DNA of 64,000 bases, taken from NCBI GenBank assembly GCA_027559495.1, contig JAMXSV010000017.1, positions 558,001 through 622,000 on the forward strand, in the 5' to 3' direction. The DNA comes from Aurifilum marmelostoma. Lineage: Eukaryota > Ascomycota > Sordariomycetes > Diaporthales > Cryphonectriaceae. The position numbers and the translations under genes were made by a program. The notes beneath the pieces were generated by a model. It was not told where the DNA came from. It made no database searches and saw only the letters and a program-made list of their open reading frames with translations. Of the stretch, positions 1 to 12,361 are shown in pieces (within the stretch, counting starts at the first letter, position 1; every line of letters starts with the position of its first letter).

Positions 1-554
1 CGGTGGAAGCTTTGGGGCGCTCTCTCCCTCCCCGGCACGGCTGCAGGGGCCTGGGGGGCCTGGAGGGCGCTAAGCCTGGATGGATAGTTAGTGCTTAAGC
101 CACTCCCTCGGTGGGCCGTCAACAACTGCATGCGGTGGCTCCAGTAGCTCCCACCGCGTAGCCGCAGGCGGACCAATGACGTACCTAGCTCTGGGGGAGT
201 AGCCACGGTTCAGTATGCCCTGTCAGTAATGTTTCATAAAACAACAACAACAGTGAACAGCCTTGCTGCACCTGCTGCTTGTCGTCTTTCTTCCTTACTT
301 TTACCCCTTTTCTTTTTTAGTTTCCGCTGTCGATACTTTGACAGACTTATCGCTTATAAGGTCTGATCAATTTTACTCAGAGAATTACTTCAAAGAGAGA
401 CTATATTTACATAATCACTCTGGCCCCTGTGGTGTTTCTCGACATCTGACCCAGCAATATTGACATCGACCTTTATTGCTTGCCGAGGATCCCGTAATGA
501 ACAGTCGGTGAGATTGACTTACATTCTTTGGTTTTTTTTTATTTTTTTACAACC
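1..554. other. Left-edge intergenic region upstream of the PhoD gene
   Basis: I see no supported gene here. The stretch probably holds the promoter and 5' leader of the phosphatase gene that starts at 555. An AT-rich pyrimidine run (about 530-549) lies just before that ATG. The one short open frame (263-463) begins at a TTG and has no recognisable features. Confidence 0.5.
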
Positions 555-2616
555 ATGACAATCCAAACCAAATTAGCAACAGTCTCGTCTGTTGTCCTCA
601 GGCTGGGATCGTATTTCTTTCTCAGATGGGTAAGTTCTTCGTGACAGTTCCATCAGTTCCGTTCGGGTTGGCTAATACGTACATTGATCAGGGTCTGTTG
701 CCAGTAAGTTTGACGCAGGGAGGTATTCTGTTCCATGTACATAATTCTGAGAACAAACCGTACAGCCTATAGCGCCGGTCGTTTTCACCTTGTTCGCCAT
801 CTATGTTCCGACTTTCATCAACACCTACTTCAACAGTCTGCAGAATGATGAGGTTCATGAGGAGGCCGAGATCCTCATCAAGGACACGGTCATCAATGGC
901 GAGGGTGACCAAGGTGGCGATGTTGTCATCGAGGAGCTCGAGGTCAAGGAGGCTATCATCGTGGGAGAGCCTCCTGTCAGCCCGCTGTACTCCCTCCTCA
1001 CTGGCATTCCTAGCCCTCTCAGCCTCGCCGTCTCACTCGCCACCCTGCTCATCAACGTAGCCTGCGTGCTCATGGTGGCTGATCGGGTCTACTCGGAGCA
1101 CTGGATCACCAGTGAGGACTTGTCCTTTATCAGGCTCGGCTACGTTTCCGAAACCGAGGCAAAGCTGCTCGTCCGCGAGCCTGACCAGTCCAAAATGCCC
1201 GTCACCGTCGAGGCCCGGCTCAAGGATCCCCAGCCTCCCTTTGACACCTCAATCTGGCAGACAGTGGGCGGGGTCAGGTGGACGAGCAATGAGACGGACT
1301 ACACAGCTGTCATCACCGTGCCTGCAGCGCACAGGGAACCACGCACCTATATCTGGAAGAGCTCCAATGGCCACTCCGGCGAGTTTACCTCTGCGCCGCG
1401 GCCTGGTCAGTACCCAAAGGACCGTGATGGGAAGTTCACCTTCCTCTCCACCTCTTGCATCGTGAACCGCCTACCATATAGCCCATTGGACCATCCGCTG
1501 TCAATACCCGGCATGCGCCCCCTGGCAAAGCTCCTGCCTAGTCTCGGCGCCCAGTTCATGCTCTTCCTCGGCGACTTCATCTACGTTGATGTGCCCAAAT
1601 GGTGGGGAACAGACGTGACCGAGTATCGTCAGAAGTATAGGGCTGTCTATGCGTCGCCCGAGTGGCCACAGGTTGGGCTGAACCTCAGCTGGATCCACGT
1701 CCTCGACGACCACGAAATCAAGAATGACTGGGACAAGAACCAGACGGGCGTGTATGAGGCTGCAGTCGACCCTTGGCATCACTATCACACGTCGGCCAAC
1801 CCACCTGCCGTCAAGAGGGCGGTTCCAGCCGGCACCAAGAGCGGCGGTGTGACCTGGTTCGAGTTCGCGCAGGGCCCGGCGAGCTTCTTCATGATGGACA
1901 CTCGGTCTTACCGTTCCAACAATAAGCTCCCGTACGAAGACGAGGAGAAGACGATGCTCGGCGCGGACCAGCTCCACGATCTCATTGCCTTCCTGCAGAA
2001 GCCCGAGCCCAAGGGTGTACAGTGGAAAATCATCGCCTCCTCCGTCCCTTTCACCAAGAACTGGCCCGTCAACAGACAGGACACATGGGGCGGGTTTATG
2101 GTGGAGCGCCAGAAGATCCTCGATGCCATGTGGGACGCTGCTGCTAGGGGCATCGGTGTCGTCGTCCTCTCCGGAGATAGGCACGAATTTGCTGCGACAA
2201 AATTCCCACCGCCCGCTGATTCGAGGTGGGACGACAAGGCTACCGTCTACGAGTTCTCTGCAAGCCCGCTAAGCCAGTTCTATTCTCCTGTGGGGACTTA
2301 CAAGCAGACCGACGACGAAGACGTAGAGCTAAAGTACGTGATGCAGGGCCACATTGACCTTATGGCTCTCTACTTTACAGTCACCCTGCGGAACAAGATC
2401 GCTAACAGAACCGGGCAAAAATACAGGTACATCCACAACGGCAACTCCAAATTCGGCGCTATCACCATCGAGAAGGTCCCAGGCACCGACAAGAGCTCTC
2501 TTTCCTACCAGCTCTTCGTCGACGGCATTGAGACCTGGAACACCACCATCTTGTCTCCCGAACCCAAGATTGTCACCGGCGGCAGCCTCTGGGACCGCCT
2601 GGCTGGAGCACTGTAA
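555..2616 (+). CDS. Membrane-anchored PhoD-like phosphatase
   Basis: This protein belongs to the PhoD alkaline-phosphatase / metallophosphatase superfamily and probably hydrolyses phosphomonoesters or phosphodiesters at a membrane. I place the start at the ATG at 555 and splice 630-765 (GTAAGT donor, ACAG acceptor, phase 0), giving exons 555-629 and 766-2616 and about 641 aa. The N-terminus has a hydrophobic stretch (about residues 10-40) and a second one near residue 100 (SLATLLINVACVLMVA). Family motifs follow: FLSTSCIVN, the metal-binding LFLGDFIYVD, VLDDHEIKND, FMMDTRSYRS and VVLSGDRHEF. A possible 12-nt micro-exon at 692-703 would add GLLP in frame. The gene converges with the RhoGAP gene. 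Family membership is secure; the substrate is unknown. Confidence 0.88.
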
Positions 2617-3109
2617 AGGTCCGGGGGTAGAGGCGGGTTGTCTATCGCCACCACGCACGATGGACTCCTAACGTGTGCGTGGCGGACGCGGACAGCAACG
2701 GACAGCTGGAAGCATCTCATGTGTACATAGACGCAGCACATCAAGGGATGGCTTCTGCACGAACTTTTGATCAGGTGGTGCTTCTTCGCGCGTAGCCAGG
2801 CTTTCTCTGGAGTTGTTGGGAAACAAACATGACACAGGTATATGGAATTCGAACGACGTTCTTCTTGATCGAGAACTGAGACAGCCAGCGCTTAAGACTG
2901 CGTGCATGAACCGAACGCCTTCACTAATACTACTGTACGACTGTCTGCCTAATTCGGCTCTAGGCTAAGAATATCTAATCATAACAGGAGTGATAGCTTT
3001 TGACGATCGCCGATCTATCAATCACGTTGGAGAATTTCGGTCTGCTCCCTTACAGATAACGGTCCACCAACCCAGGAGAAGGGAAGCTGATGACCTCGGG
3101 TCTTTCGTC
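2617..3109. other. Convergent 3' intergenic region
   Basis: This gap separates the 3' ends of the phosphatase gene (+) and the RhoGAP gene (-). It probably carries both 3' UTRs and polyadenylation signals. The open frames running through it have no recognisable content. Confidence 0.5.
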
Positions 3110-6100
3110 CTAGTGTCCACTGCCGCCCTCGTCATCATTCCCCTCGCCAGTGCTACTGGCATTCCTCACTACCGTACCAAAAGAACACTCCGAGAACTGA
3201 TCGCCAGCGCAGTTAGCACCATTAATACTAGCGAAGGTGGGCGGGCGTGTGTTCCTCATGGATTGGTTCATCCTCGCAGCCAGTGGCCTGGCCAGGTCCT
3301 GGGAGACATCAATGTGGTCGGAGCCACTGTCAAAAGAGTAGCTATCTCTTACTTCGATCTGTCCATGACGACTGTTCCTACAACGATAAAAGTCTTGGTC
3401 ATGCACATTCTCAATTTGTACGGCTAGGTGCTCCAACTCGTCGATCTTCCTCTCGGCTCTCTCAGCCCGCCGACTCCACGTGGCAGTGTCTGCTCTCGCA
3501 CGGTTGAGACCCTCGCGCAGAATGGCCTCGTTCACAGCTTTCATGTTTCTGGTCTCTTCGAGTTCGAGGCGGAGCTGTGCGCAGTCCTCGTTCCTTGCTG
3601 AAAGCTCCGACCTAAGACTGCGGATCTGATCGCGCAGTGATGAGGCACTATGGCCACAGCTAGGACTGTGACTGACGGAGCTAGAATACCTGCTGAGGCT
3701 GACTGAGTCATCGTAACATGAGGATGAACTTTGTTGCGACAGCCGTGGAAGACATTTGTAGCCGCCACTAGTTCTTGGTTGAGGGATGGGGCTGGAGTAA
3801 CAGCCGACGGGTCGAAGTTCCTGTCGGGCTGTGAGCTTGAGAGGTGATCTAGGCTGCTTGGACGAGCCGTCCAGTTGTGTAAGGAGAGGTGAGCCAGTAT
3901 CGGAGACTTTCTTCCTGATTGGGAGACGGGATGGGGTAGGAAGTCTGGACGGAGTGATAGTTGGCGTCAGCCTGGAGTGTCTGTTGGCCTTACTGGTGCT
4001 GGCACAATTGGCTGGGCCTTGTCGGCGGGGAATCATAGACTTCCAGCCTCCGTTCCCTGATGTGCTGTCCAAAGTAATGCTGAGCCTCGCACCGCTCATT
4101 AGGGAAATTGGGGCCGACACGGAATTGGCAGTTTGTAGTGAGGCACGAGGGGACGGGTTGCTCGTGTAAGGCGAGATGACTCTAGCTGTCTCACGTCGTT
4201 TCTTATGAATGGGGCCAGCTGGCGTCGGCACGAAAGGCGAGGCTTTGGCAGCACTGTCAAACATCGCTGCCAATCCCCTAACCTTGCTGGCACCCGGCTT
4301 GACGTCAACCTGGCCATTTTTGCTTGGTGTAGGAGACATGTCGCGTGAACCGGCAGCTGAAGGGGTCTCGCTGGGACCATTCTTCTTTGTCGAAACCTCT
4401 GGTCGACGAGACCCAATCTTGAGGACGGGTAAAGTTGATGCTTGACTTGCGATAGTGTCTCTTCCCAAAAATTCGCTTCTAAGATCCAGGTGCGAGCGAC
4501 GACATGGGCTTCCCGGCAAGACAAATTCTGATGTTCCGTCCATCTGGCCTGGAGCGATCTCATCTGGTTTGAATGAAGAACGGAGATTCTCCACGGTCTC
4601 TTCGCCTCCATCCATAACACCCGAGTTCGCCGATCCTCGCGGTGACGTCCTCCACATAGATGATTGAACGCTAGATGGGGTAACTCGTGTGTCCACATGA
4701 CGGATCCTTGGCTGCGAGCGCATGGTAGATGGTGCTTTGAGGATTCTCAATCCAGTTCCAGCTTGGTATGTGATCGAGGGGTCCAGATTACACACGGGCT
4801 GCAGTCTTTCCTGAGAATCATCCATCAGGCTAACGACCTTAGGCGTGAAACTCTTCCTACACGTCGAGGGTGTCACGGACCTGCAATGTAGTGACCGCTC
4901 GTCCTTTGTAGACTCGAACTCGGGTGTTTTCAGAGGCTCCGCATTTCGTGATCGAATCTCCGAATCGACTAGATTCTGCATCGAGAATCGCGTCCCGGTG
5001 AGTCTGCGGGGTGAATGTGCAAAGGAGCTCAGGTTGCCGTTGGAAGGGAAAAGATTCTCATTACCTGCTGCAGTTTGGCTAGCAGTTACGTCGGAGACCT
5101 TTTTGTTGAAGGACGGCTTGAGAGAACTCTTCAGGGGTGTTGAGAACCTTTTGCTGTCGGCTCCATCGTTCCCACCGTTAGACTCCTGCCGCGAAGGTGT
5201 CAAAGTTCCCCATACTCCGGATGATTGTTGCAAGCCGGAGACGACCCGAGCAGGGTCAGACCGTGTCTTCTTCACCGAGAGAGCGTCGTTGGTGCTATCC
5301 ATCTGCCTGAAGGACACGGCTCCTGGATACTGGCGTCAGTATATCACGTCGAAACGGCATAACAGGCTTGGACTTACGAGGGCATGCGGTTCCAGAACTG
5401 GCCTGATGGCTCTCGGATCCAGGTCGATCACTGCAACTTCTTCTTGATGATGCTTCGCCGATATCAAGGCCGTCCGAAGGCTTCCTTCTCGCACGAACAT
5501 CGGCTTCAGAATGCCTCCCAAAACTGCCGGTGCGGGTCGGCACATCCTCAGACACCGAAACTCGACTGCGGCGTTTCAGGAGTCCAGTACTCATACACCC
5601 GTCAATACTCCTCATTTGCCTGACAACGTCTCTCCAATTTGTAATTAGCATTTCCGTTATGTCATTCGCGACGTGAATTTTGTCAACCTCTAGAAAGGGC
5701 TGCTGAGGGGCCTCAGCCTGGTCTCTTGACTTCTTTTTCTCTTTCTTAGACTTCGCTGAAGGAGACTCTGGCACGAGAAAAAGCCCGGCACTAGGATCTG
5801 CGAGCTTGACAGCGTGCGATCCCAACATGTCACCCACCAGAAGAGGGCCGAACACAATTCCGAGCGCGTTATAACCCATCAGGTCAGAAGTAGGCAGTGG
5901 ATGCCCTTGCTCGTCTTCGCGCGGAGCAATCTCGGCGGCTCGACCCAGAAGGCAGAGAAGGCCAAAAATGGCGCATATGAGCTCTCTCCTGAACTGTGAC
6001 CTCAAGGTTCCAACGGCGAGGGCAATCAGACGTGCACGTATTTTGCTCTGTTTGGTCCTGCTAAATTCAGGATCACAGTACAGCTGACTATTTACCGCGA

Positions 6101-7056
6101 CCAGGGCGTCGAAAAGGGACAGCGATCCAAGGATGCCACCAGGAAGGCCTGCGAGGAACTTTTTGAAGCAGGACGCAACATCATGAACCCCGACGTTGAT
6201 GTGGGTAGGTAGATTCGGACTTCGGACTGTATTTGCGATATCGCCGCCAGCCTGCTCCGCGCAGTAGAACTCGTATAACTCGTTGACGACTCGAACGGAA
6301 CCTGGGATACGGAAGACGCCTCGAGTCTCTGGTGCTGTGACATGTCAACACGCCATATCCCCGTAGCATGTACGCGCACTGGGAATTGGACTAACCATGT
6401 TGTACAAGATACTGCGCTGTGGCACGGAAGCATGTAGGAAGAATCAAAGACCCAGGAGCATACTCGGCCGGAAGGTAGAGGAAGCTTTTCCCGCAAAGCC
6501 TAACCAGGCCTTGGAGATCTTGGTCCTTGAGGCTGTCTCTCTTAGGATGTGCGACGTGTGCCGCTACGTGGCTGAGGCTTCGCTGACGACGGACGCTGTG
6601 CGCTGTAGACTGACTGGACGTTCGCCTGAAGGTACGTGACCACCAGCCACGCTTTGGGAGGGCTCCTACGGGCTGGCTTGATAGTCAGAAGGATACTTCA
6701 CTTCCTTACTTCCTTTCCTTCGTGCTCAAGAACTCACATCGATGTTCGCCGGATTGTCGGGAACCAGTGGACGAACGCCATACTAGTGAGTGCACGTCAG
6801 TGGGAGGAGGGTTCGCACTGAAGATAATTTGACATACCTTTTGTGCAAGTCTGTTGTACTCGATCACGAAATCCTCACGGTCGCGTATTTCATCGGTATC
6901 GGACATAGCTCCCAGGTCACCGCTGGTTGAAGTCCATGTTGCACTGCTCCGGACACCGCTGGAAGCCTTATTGACGGGAAGCGGCAAACGCGCGAGGGAA
7001 GAGACAGATGGCCTGGGCTGGAGTTCTGGTGTGACAAGCTCTCGGGACTGTCTCAT
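3110..7056 (-). CDS. RhoGAP-domain protein with long disordered tail and coiled coil
   Basis: This is a predicted GTPase-activating protein for a Rho-family GTPase, so it should act in polarity, cell wall or actin control. Five exons join in phase: 7056-6838, 6782-6738, 6609-6396, 6334-5378 and 5322-3110, giving about 1215 aa. The RhoGAP domain lies at roughly residues 115-330. It shows GVFRIPGS with the candidate arginine finger near residue 168, a CFKKFLAGLPGGIL helix, and YNALGIVFGPLLVGDM. A Lys-rich patch (SKKEKKKS) follows, then more than 600 Ser/Pro-rich residues, then a coiled coil at about 1040-1117 (LRDQIRSLRSELSARN). The acceptor at 6609 was chosen because the nearer one gives a stop; the ATG at 7056 is the first suitable start. 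The domain is clear; which Rho it regulates is not. Confidence 0.85.
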
Positions 7057-8269
7057 CGTCCTGATCAGAAAGAAAGGGGTGCAATGACAGTAGTAATCAT
7101 CAGCCAGATTGGTCGCAATGCGCATGAATTTAGAGACTCGTCGAATCTCTCCACGTTGCTGGAGTTCCAAGATAGCTCCTGTCTCTCACAGGCATCCGAG
7201 TCGACTCGTCTGATTCCAAGTTATGTCCGATAATGAAGCTGGGCGGCAAGGGGTGGTGGTTGATAACCAAAGAAGAGTGCCGATGGGAAGACGGGTGAGT
7301 ACAGGAGCGTAATAGTTCTATGTTGGCTCTGGAACCAGACCTCCAAGGAAGACTGAAAAACACTGATGAGATGTTGGTACTGAATCGTTATAGACAAATC
7401 AAGAAACAGGGTAGGACGGGAGTAAAGGTAAAGGGTAAAGTTGTAGAGCAGAGAGGCTGGAGAAAGGAAGCAGAAGGTTGATGTCGACTTCGACTCCAGG
7501 CAGGAACACCGGGTAAGTGCCGTCGTTCCTGCCATCTCGCGTGATGCAGAGCCTGCCAATTTCCAGGGACGTTTTTGCATCTCTTGAATCGACACGCTGC
7601 TTGGTCATTCATAACTGTACAAGACCAGGCGCCTTTTCAGATGGACGTGAGGCACTGGGGCGTTGAATGTTGTGCGACGGGAAAATGTCACGAATCATGA
7701 AACCATCCGAAGGAAGCCGGTGGTCGACAGCCGTGTGTCTGCGCTGTCCGCCCGCGTAGACTCCATATAGTCGTTGTCCCCGCCTTTGGTGATATCTTCA
7801 CGATTCGCTCGCATGTCCACAGGCGGATAATCGAATGCGCAGGTAATAAAGCAGCCGGCCAGGTTGACTGTGCACGAACCAAGCTGCAGCGTGTCTCTTG
7901 AAGCTCTGTTCTCAAAACGTGTGCATCTTTTATCGGCTGTATCTAGAGAGCGCACTGCATTGCTACTTCATCTTTGTATGATCATAACCCAAATTAGAGG
8001 AGTTTCGCACAGAATGATTCCCTTACCTAAAGAAAGTCTTCTTCCCAAACATCTCTATTGGTGCCCGGGGCTAAACACGGCGGACGACGCCTTATGCAAC
8101 CAGCCCTCTGGTATCCTTGCTCCCCACCCGTGGCCCAGTCCACCTTAAACGCCCTGCAAATGCCTCGAAACACAGGAAGAATTCTTCCCAGACTCCCTAC
8201 AGAGAGGGGAGGGTGGGGTTTTTTGTTGGTGATTTTTTTTTTAATGTTGAGGTATCAGTCCCCTTCTTG
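7057..8269. other. Intergenic region between RhoGAP and snf4 genes
   Basis: This region lies upstream of the RhoGAP gene and downstream of snf4, both on the minus strand. It should hold the RhoGAP promoter and 5' leader and the snf4 3' UTR. It contains T-rich runs near 8219-8240. Several short frames near 7390-7610 and 7690-7955 (-) show no family features, so I do not call them. A non-coding 5' exon here is possible because the RhoGAP ATG follows a CAG acceptor-like site. Confidence 0.45.
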
Positions 8270-10058
8270 TCATGCCTCTGGCTCCAGGTGGTCTGCCTCT
8301 CCGTATATCAAGACGTACTTCAGGATATCTGAGAGTGAGATGATCCCCCGAAGCTTGTTGTCGTCGTCCACCACGATCAGACGGTGCACCCGAGATTTTC
8401 TGACCGTATCGAATATCGAGTCAAGCCGGTCCTCTTCTGTGCAAGTGTAGATACCCTGGAAATCATCCGACCTTCTGCACAGCGCATCTCCGACGGTCTC
8501 GCTGAGCTCGTCGTAAGCCCCGCCCTTGATACAAGGGATGACGTCCACCGCCTCGAACACGTTCATGACATGGCCTTGTCGGTCTAGGATGGGGATCGCT
8601 GAGATATTGTACTGGACCATAAGCTGGATTACGTCGAGGACTGAGCTGCCCATGGTCGCTGTCGCGAGGTCTTTGTATGTCCCCAGATTGATGTCCCGTA
8701 GGGTCTTTCTCAGAAGCGTCGTGTTCTTCTCGTTGTTGACTGCAATGAACTTGAGTATGCGATACTGCGTGATCACGCTAACCACCGTCTCCCGGCCCGT
8801 TTCATCGTCGAAGTCAACAAGTGGGATCCTGCGCGCTCTCGTTTGCAGCATGCGTCGACAAGCTTCGTAAAGGGGCCGACCTGGGTGGACGGAGACGGTC
8901 TCAAGGGGCGCAACACCGAGTGCTTTCTCAATATCTGAACGCGATGACCTAGGTCAGCCCAGCCCACAGTACTCAAGGCAACGTATATATGTGTGAACCT
9001 CTTACCTCGCAGACTGCTGAGGCGGAACTTCTCCACCTCCTCAAGCTTCTCAGGGAACTGCAGATAGTATTGGATGACGTTGATGAAGTCGGTACTGGTA
9101 AGGAGACCTGCGAACGTTGACGTTTTGGAATCCCACAGCGGAGCTGAGACAATGCCTATCCAGCGCCTGTTAGTTCCACGAAGTAGAAGAGAACATAGTA
9201 TTATCAGTGCCAAAGAGGTGTCGTACTATTCTGCATCAAGATGTTTACGCAGGTTCGGATGAGGAGATCATTGTCGAGCATGATCAACCGGAAGGAAAGC
9301 GGTAGGACATCGTAGCTAGTTCGAACCTTGAGAAACTCCCGTATGGCCGTCTAGCAAAGTTTAGTCAGTCAGACACTGTGCACCTTTTATAATTTCCTTG
9401 CTTGCCCCTCTCTTCTTTTTTTCAATAGTCGGCAGCCCAACATCCGAAAGAGACAACAAGCGTGCGCATGTGTGCGTGTGTGTGTGTGCCTCCCCCGCCG
9501 GCGTGGGTGTCACGCCCACAGCACTCGCTCATTGGTACCCCGCACCCGCATGCAGCCCGCGCAGCACGCAAGGTGCCGGCCGAGTCAGCAGAGGCCTCGT
9601 CGACGGGGGGGACTGGCAACCGGTGAGAGATAGGCAGGAGTGATTCGGCCCCTCCTCTACCCAGCGATCGTCTCGCGGGGCATGTCGAGGTGGATGGCAG
9701 GGGGAGCAGCCATGGGCGCGGGATGTGAGGTGCCGTCGGCCAGCATTTCCAAGGGCCCTATTCAGGGCTCGGAGAAGGATCTTTGTCTACTTACCAGGCC
9801 CTGCACTTGATCTCGATCCAGCGGCGTCATTGGGGGCTTCTCTGCTGGTGCTGTGTGACTGTGACTCTGAGCCGTCTGAGCGGCGCTGCTGGCTAACAAG
9901 GGCCTGTCGTTGGCAGAGGTGGCCGTGGCCGTGGGAGCGCGCAGATGCAGGTACGTTGAGGGCTGTACAAAGGGGAGCTCGTGACCCGGTTGTCTCGCGA
10001 CGGCAGCGGGCGGGTTTCCTGACAAAGGGCTATCGCTGGGGTTCGCGGGGTCTGTCAT
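8270..10058 (-). CDS. snf4: AMP-activated kinase gamma subunit Snf4 (four CBS domains)
   Basis: Snf4 is the regulatory gamma subunit of the SNF1/AMPK complex, which senses energy status and controls glucose derepression. Exons 10058-9795, 9350-9227, 9155-9006 and 8934-8270 join in phase to give 400 aa. About 88 N-terminal residues are Ala/Pro/Ser-rich and probably disordered. Recognisable Snf4 segments follow: REFLKVRTSYDVLP, the first CBS region with IVSAPLWDSKTSTFAGLLT, TRARRIPLVDFDDETGRE, VITQYRILKFIAVNNE, ISAIPILDRQGHVMNVFEAV and the fourth CBS with KSRVHRLIVVDDDNKLRGI. The start at 10058 is the first in-frame ATG, although the frame stays open upstream. Introns two and three are both 71 nt. 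The gene is divergent from vac8. Confidence is high. Confidence 0.95.
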
Positions 10059-12361
10059 CTTAAAAGAGCTTCCCTGTGGCACGTCAACCTCGGGCGGGCT
10101 GGCTCGGCTGGCTGGCTGGGCACCAGGGGCATGAGGGGATATGCTGGCTTGGGGCGGGCACCAGTCTAACACTCTCCCCCAAAGGGCTCGTTCGTTCTTG
10201 TGCCAGCTAGGTCGCGGCCTCGCTAGCGGGTGCCTCAAGCTTCTCTGGAGCGCAGCGCCCAGTTGTCGACTTGCGCCTGCTGAGGGGGGAGCTGGCAGCT
10301 GCTGATAGCGGCGGCAGGTGGTGTGGTAGTAGCGCTCGCCCGCCACGAATTTGGAGAACTAGCCAGCTCAGTGGACGGCCGGTTCAGTTCTAGCTCTCGC
10401 TTGCGAGACCGCGCCCCTGGGCTCTAGGCTCCAGGCTCGTTGCTGAATCGTCTCCTAGGTTGGTAAAGTCGAAGATCTGAGATGGTGTTGATATGAAGTC
10501 AGAAGCAAGGATCGAGAGAGGATGGTCGAGCCAGAACGTATTTTTCCTCCCCCCTTCTTTGGGGTATGGCGCCGTTCCCTGGATTGGTTGCAGCAGGCCA
10601 GTGATAGGCTAGTGATCCTCTTCACGATCTCACAGGCAGTCCACCAAGCCAAGCGTCAATGCCTTTTCAGGCCCCTTTGCAGGTGCAGCGTCTTCTTGGT
10701 TGTTGAATCTTTGTGTCATCGGCACCTTGCAGAACAGCATTGATTGAAGTGCAGCAACACTGCAGGATGCAGTGAGCACGATGCAGGCCGCAGGAGTCGA
10801 GTTTATCAGAGATAAGAGGAACCAGGGCTCTGCAATCTTCTGGAAGGTCGCTGTGGAGGTCCAGGAGCCACACCTCCTCTCCCATGTTGGCTGCATGGCT
10901 TGTTCACGATTTCCCCCCCTCTTTTTGCATGTATAGATAGCCATATCTCCTCCCACAGCTTCAGTAGCTCTATCACTGTCTGGTCACCCTGGTCTGTTAC
11001 TTGTCATTTTCCTTCGATCTTCATCAGATTTGCCCACCCTGTCTTCACTAGGACATGAGCTTCTCACATGCAGTTGCGACGAGGCGATCAGTTGCCCATC
11101 ACTGCAGCAGGCCAGAACGGGAAATAGAGTTACACGACGTCAACGGTGGTTGGCAGCATCTCAATCCGAGACTCTCCGCTAAATCAGCAGGACTAGCACC
11201 TCTTCAGTCCTTCTCCTATCGCTCCCATCTGCCGAAAAGGACATCTTGCCTCATCTTGCGGACTGATAACTGGCATTGTGCGACTTTCAGGCTCTCGGCT
11301 GTCAGAACAATATTCAAAGGAGGGCAGGACGAGAACTTGCGGGCTTTGGCGACGAAGCCCGAGGAGGACACCGATCATTGAGTGATGATAGTGGCGGCGC
11401 CCGCCGCCTCCCGTATTGATAAAGTGTATCACGCAGAAGGCCATGCCCACAAAATTATTCCATAAAAAAATGATGCCTGGAGAAGGGTTCTCGGATACCG
11501 CGCGTGTTGAGAACTCTGCACAGGTAGTAGTAGTACGACGTATTTACGCACGGGAGGATTTAGACCCAGCCCGTCCATATTACTATGCATGCATGTTTCA
11601 AACAAAGTATTTAGCCTGGGTATGACTGACTACTGACCGGAGAGACAAAGAAGAACCGAAGATGCGTGATCAGAAGAGATATGTGTAAAATTTTTTGTAT
11701 AAATTCTTTTGCCAGCAGCAATTATCATCACCCGGTTGCAACTTCAGACATTTGTCTCCGAAAGTTCTGGATTTGGCACTGCAAGGCGGCACCTGCTCGT
11801 GTCCTGCGAGCCCTGAGTACGATACAGTGATCTGAGCTAGCCCGCCACTGGCTTATTACGGGTACCGTAATACTACGTACCATAACACACGGGGAGCGCG
11901 TTTAGGCGCTGCCGGGCAGGGTACACAGCTGGAAGCTAGCGGCACCTTGACCCTGCAGCGCTGGGAAGTACCGGCCATACTGGAAGCTCCGACCAGGCGC
12001 CAACTGCCAAGGTCACGCATGACACAGCAATAATCTGAGATCTGGTTGGGCTGTGAGCAGCCATCTTTTGGCATCAACTTCTTGTCCGTAAACACTGCAT
12101 TTCCACCCACCTCATCCCATTACGTACGCCTCGGTACAGTGTCCACCTCGGACCCCAACATCTCGTGCAGATGCATCCGATCCTTGATTGAGGTCTCTCG
12201 TTCTCGCCGCAGTCCAGTCTTCACCATCACAGGATCCGACAACGACTCGGCCCTGGGGCCATTTGAGACCGACCTGAGCCCTCGAGGCACGAGCCACGAC
12301 AGCTTCCTCACGGCACGCCCGACATCGCTGACGTCGATCCACGTCGACGCCCTCCGTCGAG
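10059..12361. promoter_or_regulatory. Shared 2.3-kb divergent region between snf4 and vac8
   Basis: No gene is supported in this long divergent spacer. It must hold the promoters and 5' leaders of snf4 (-) and vac8 (+). A TATA-like string (TGTATAAATTC) occurs near 11695. A six-codon upstream frame at 12171-12191 (+) lies 170 nt before the vac8 ATG, and no other ATG occurs between them. GGCT-rich short repeats occur near 10100-10120. The partial palindrome TTACGGGTACCGTAA lies near 11856-11870. Confidence 0.5.

Noticed and set aside
1501..2184. 227-aa antisense frame within the PhoD gene
   Set aside because: It lies opposite a well-supported catalytic domain and has no features of its own.
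9312..9335. GTTCGAAC-like string resembling a tRNA B box
   Set aside because: It lies inside a snf4 exon and has no A box or cloverleaf around it.
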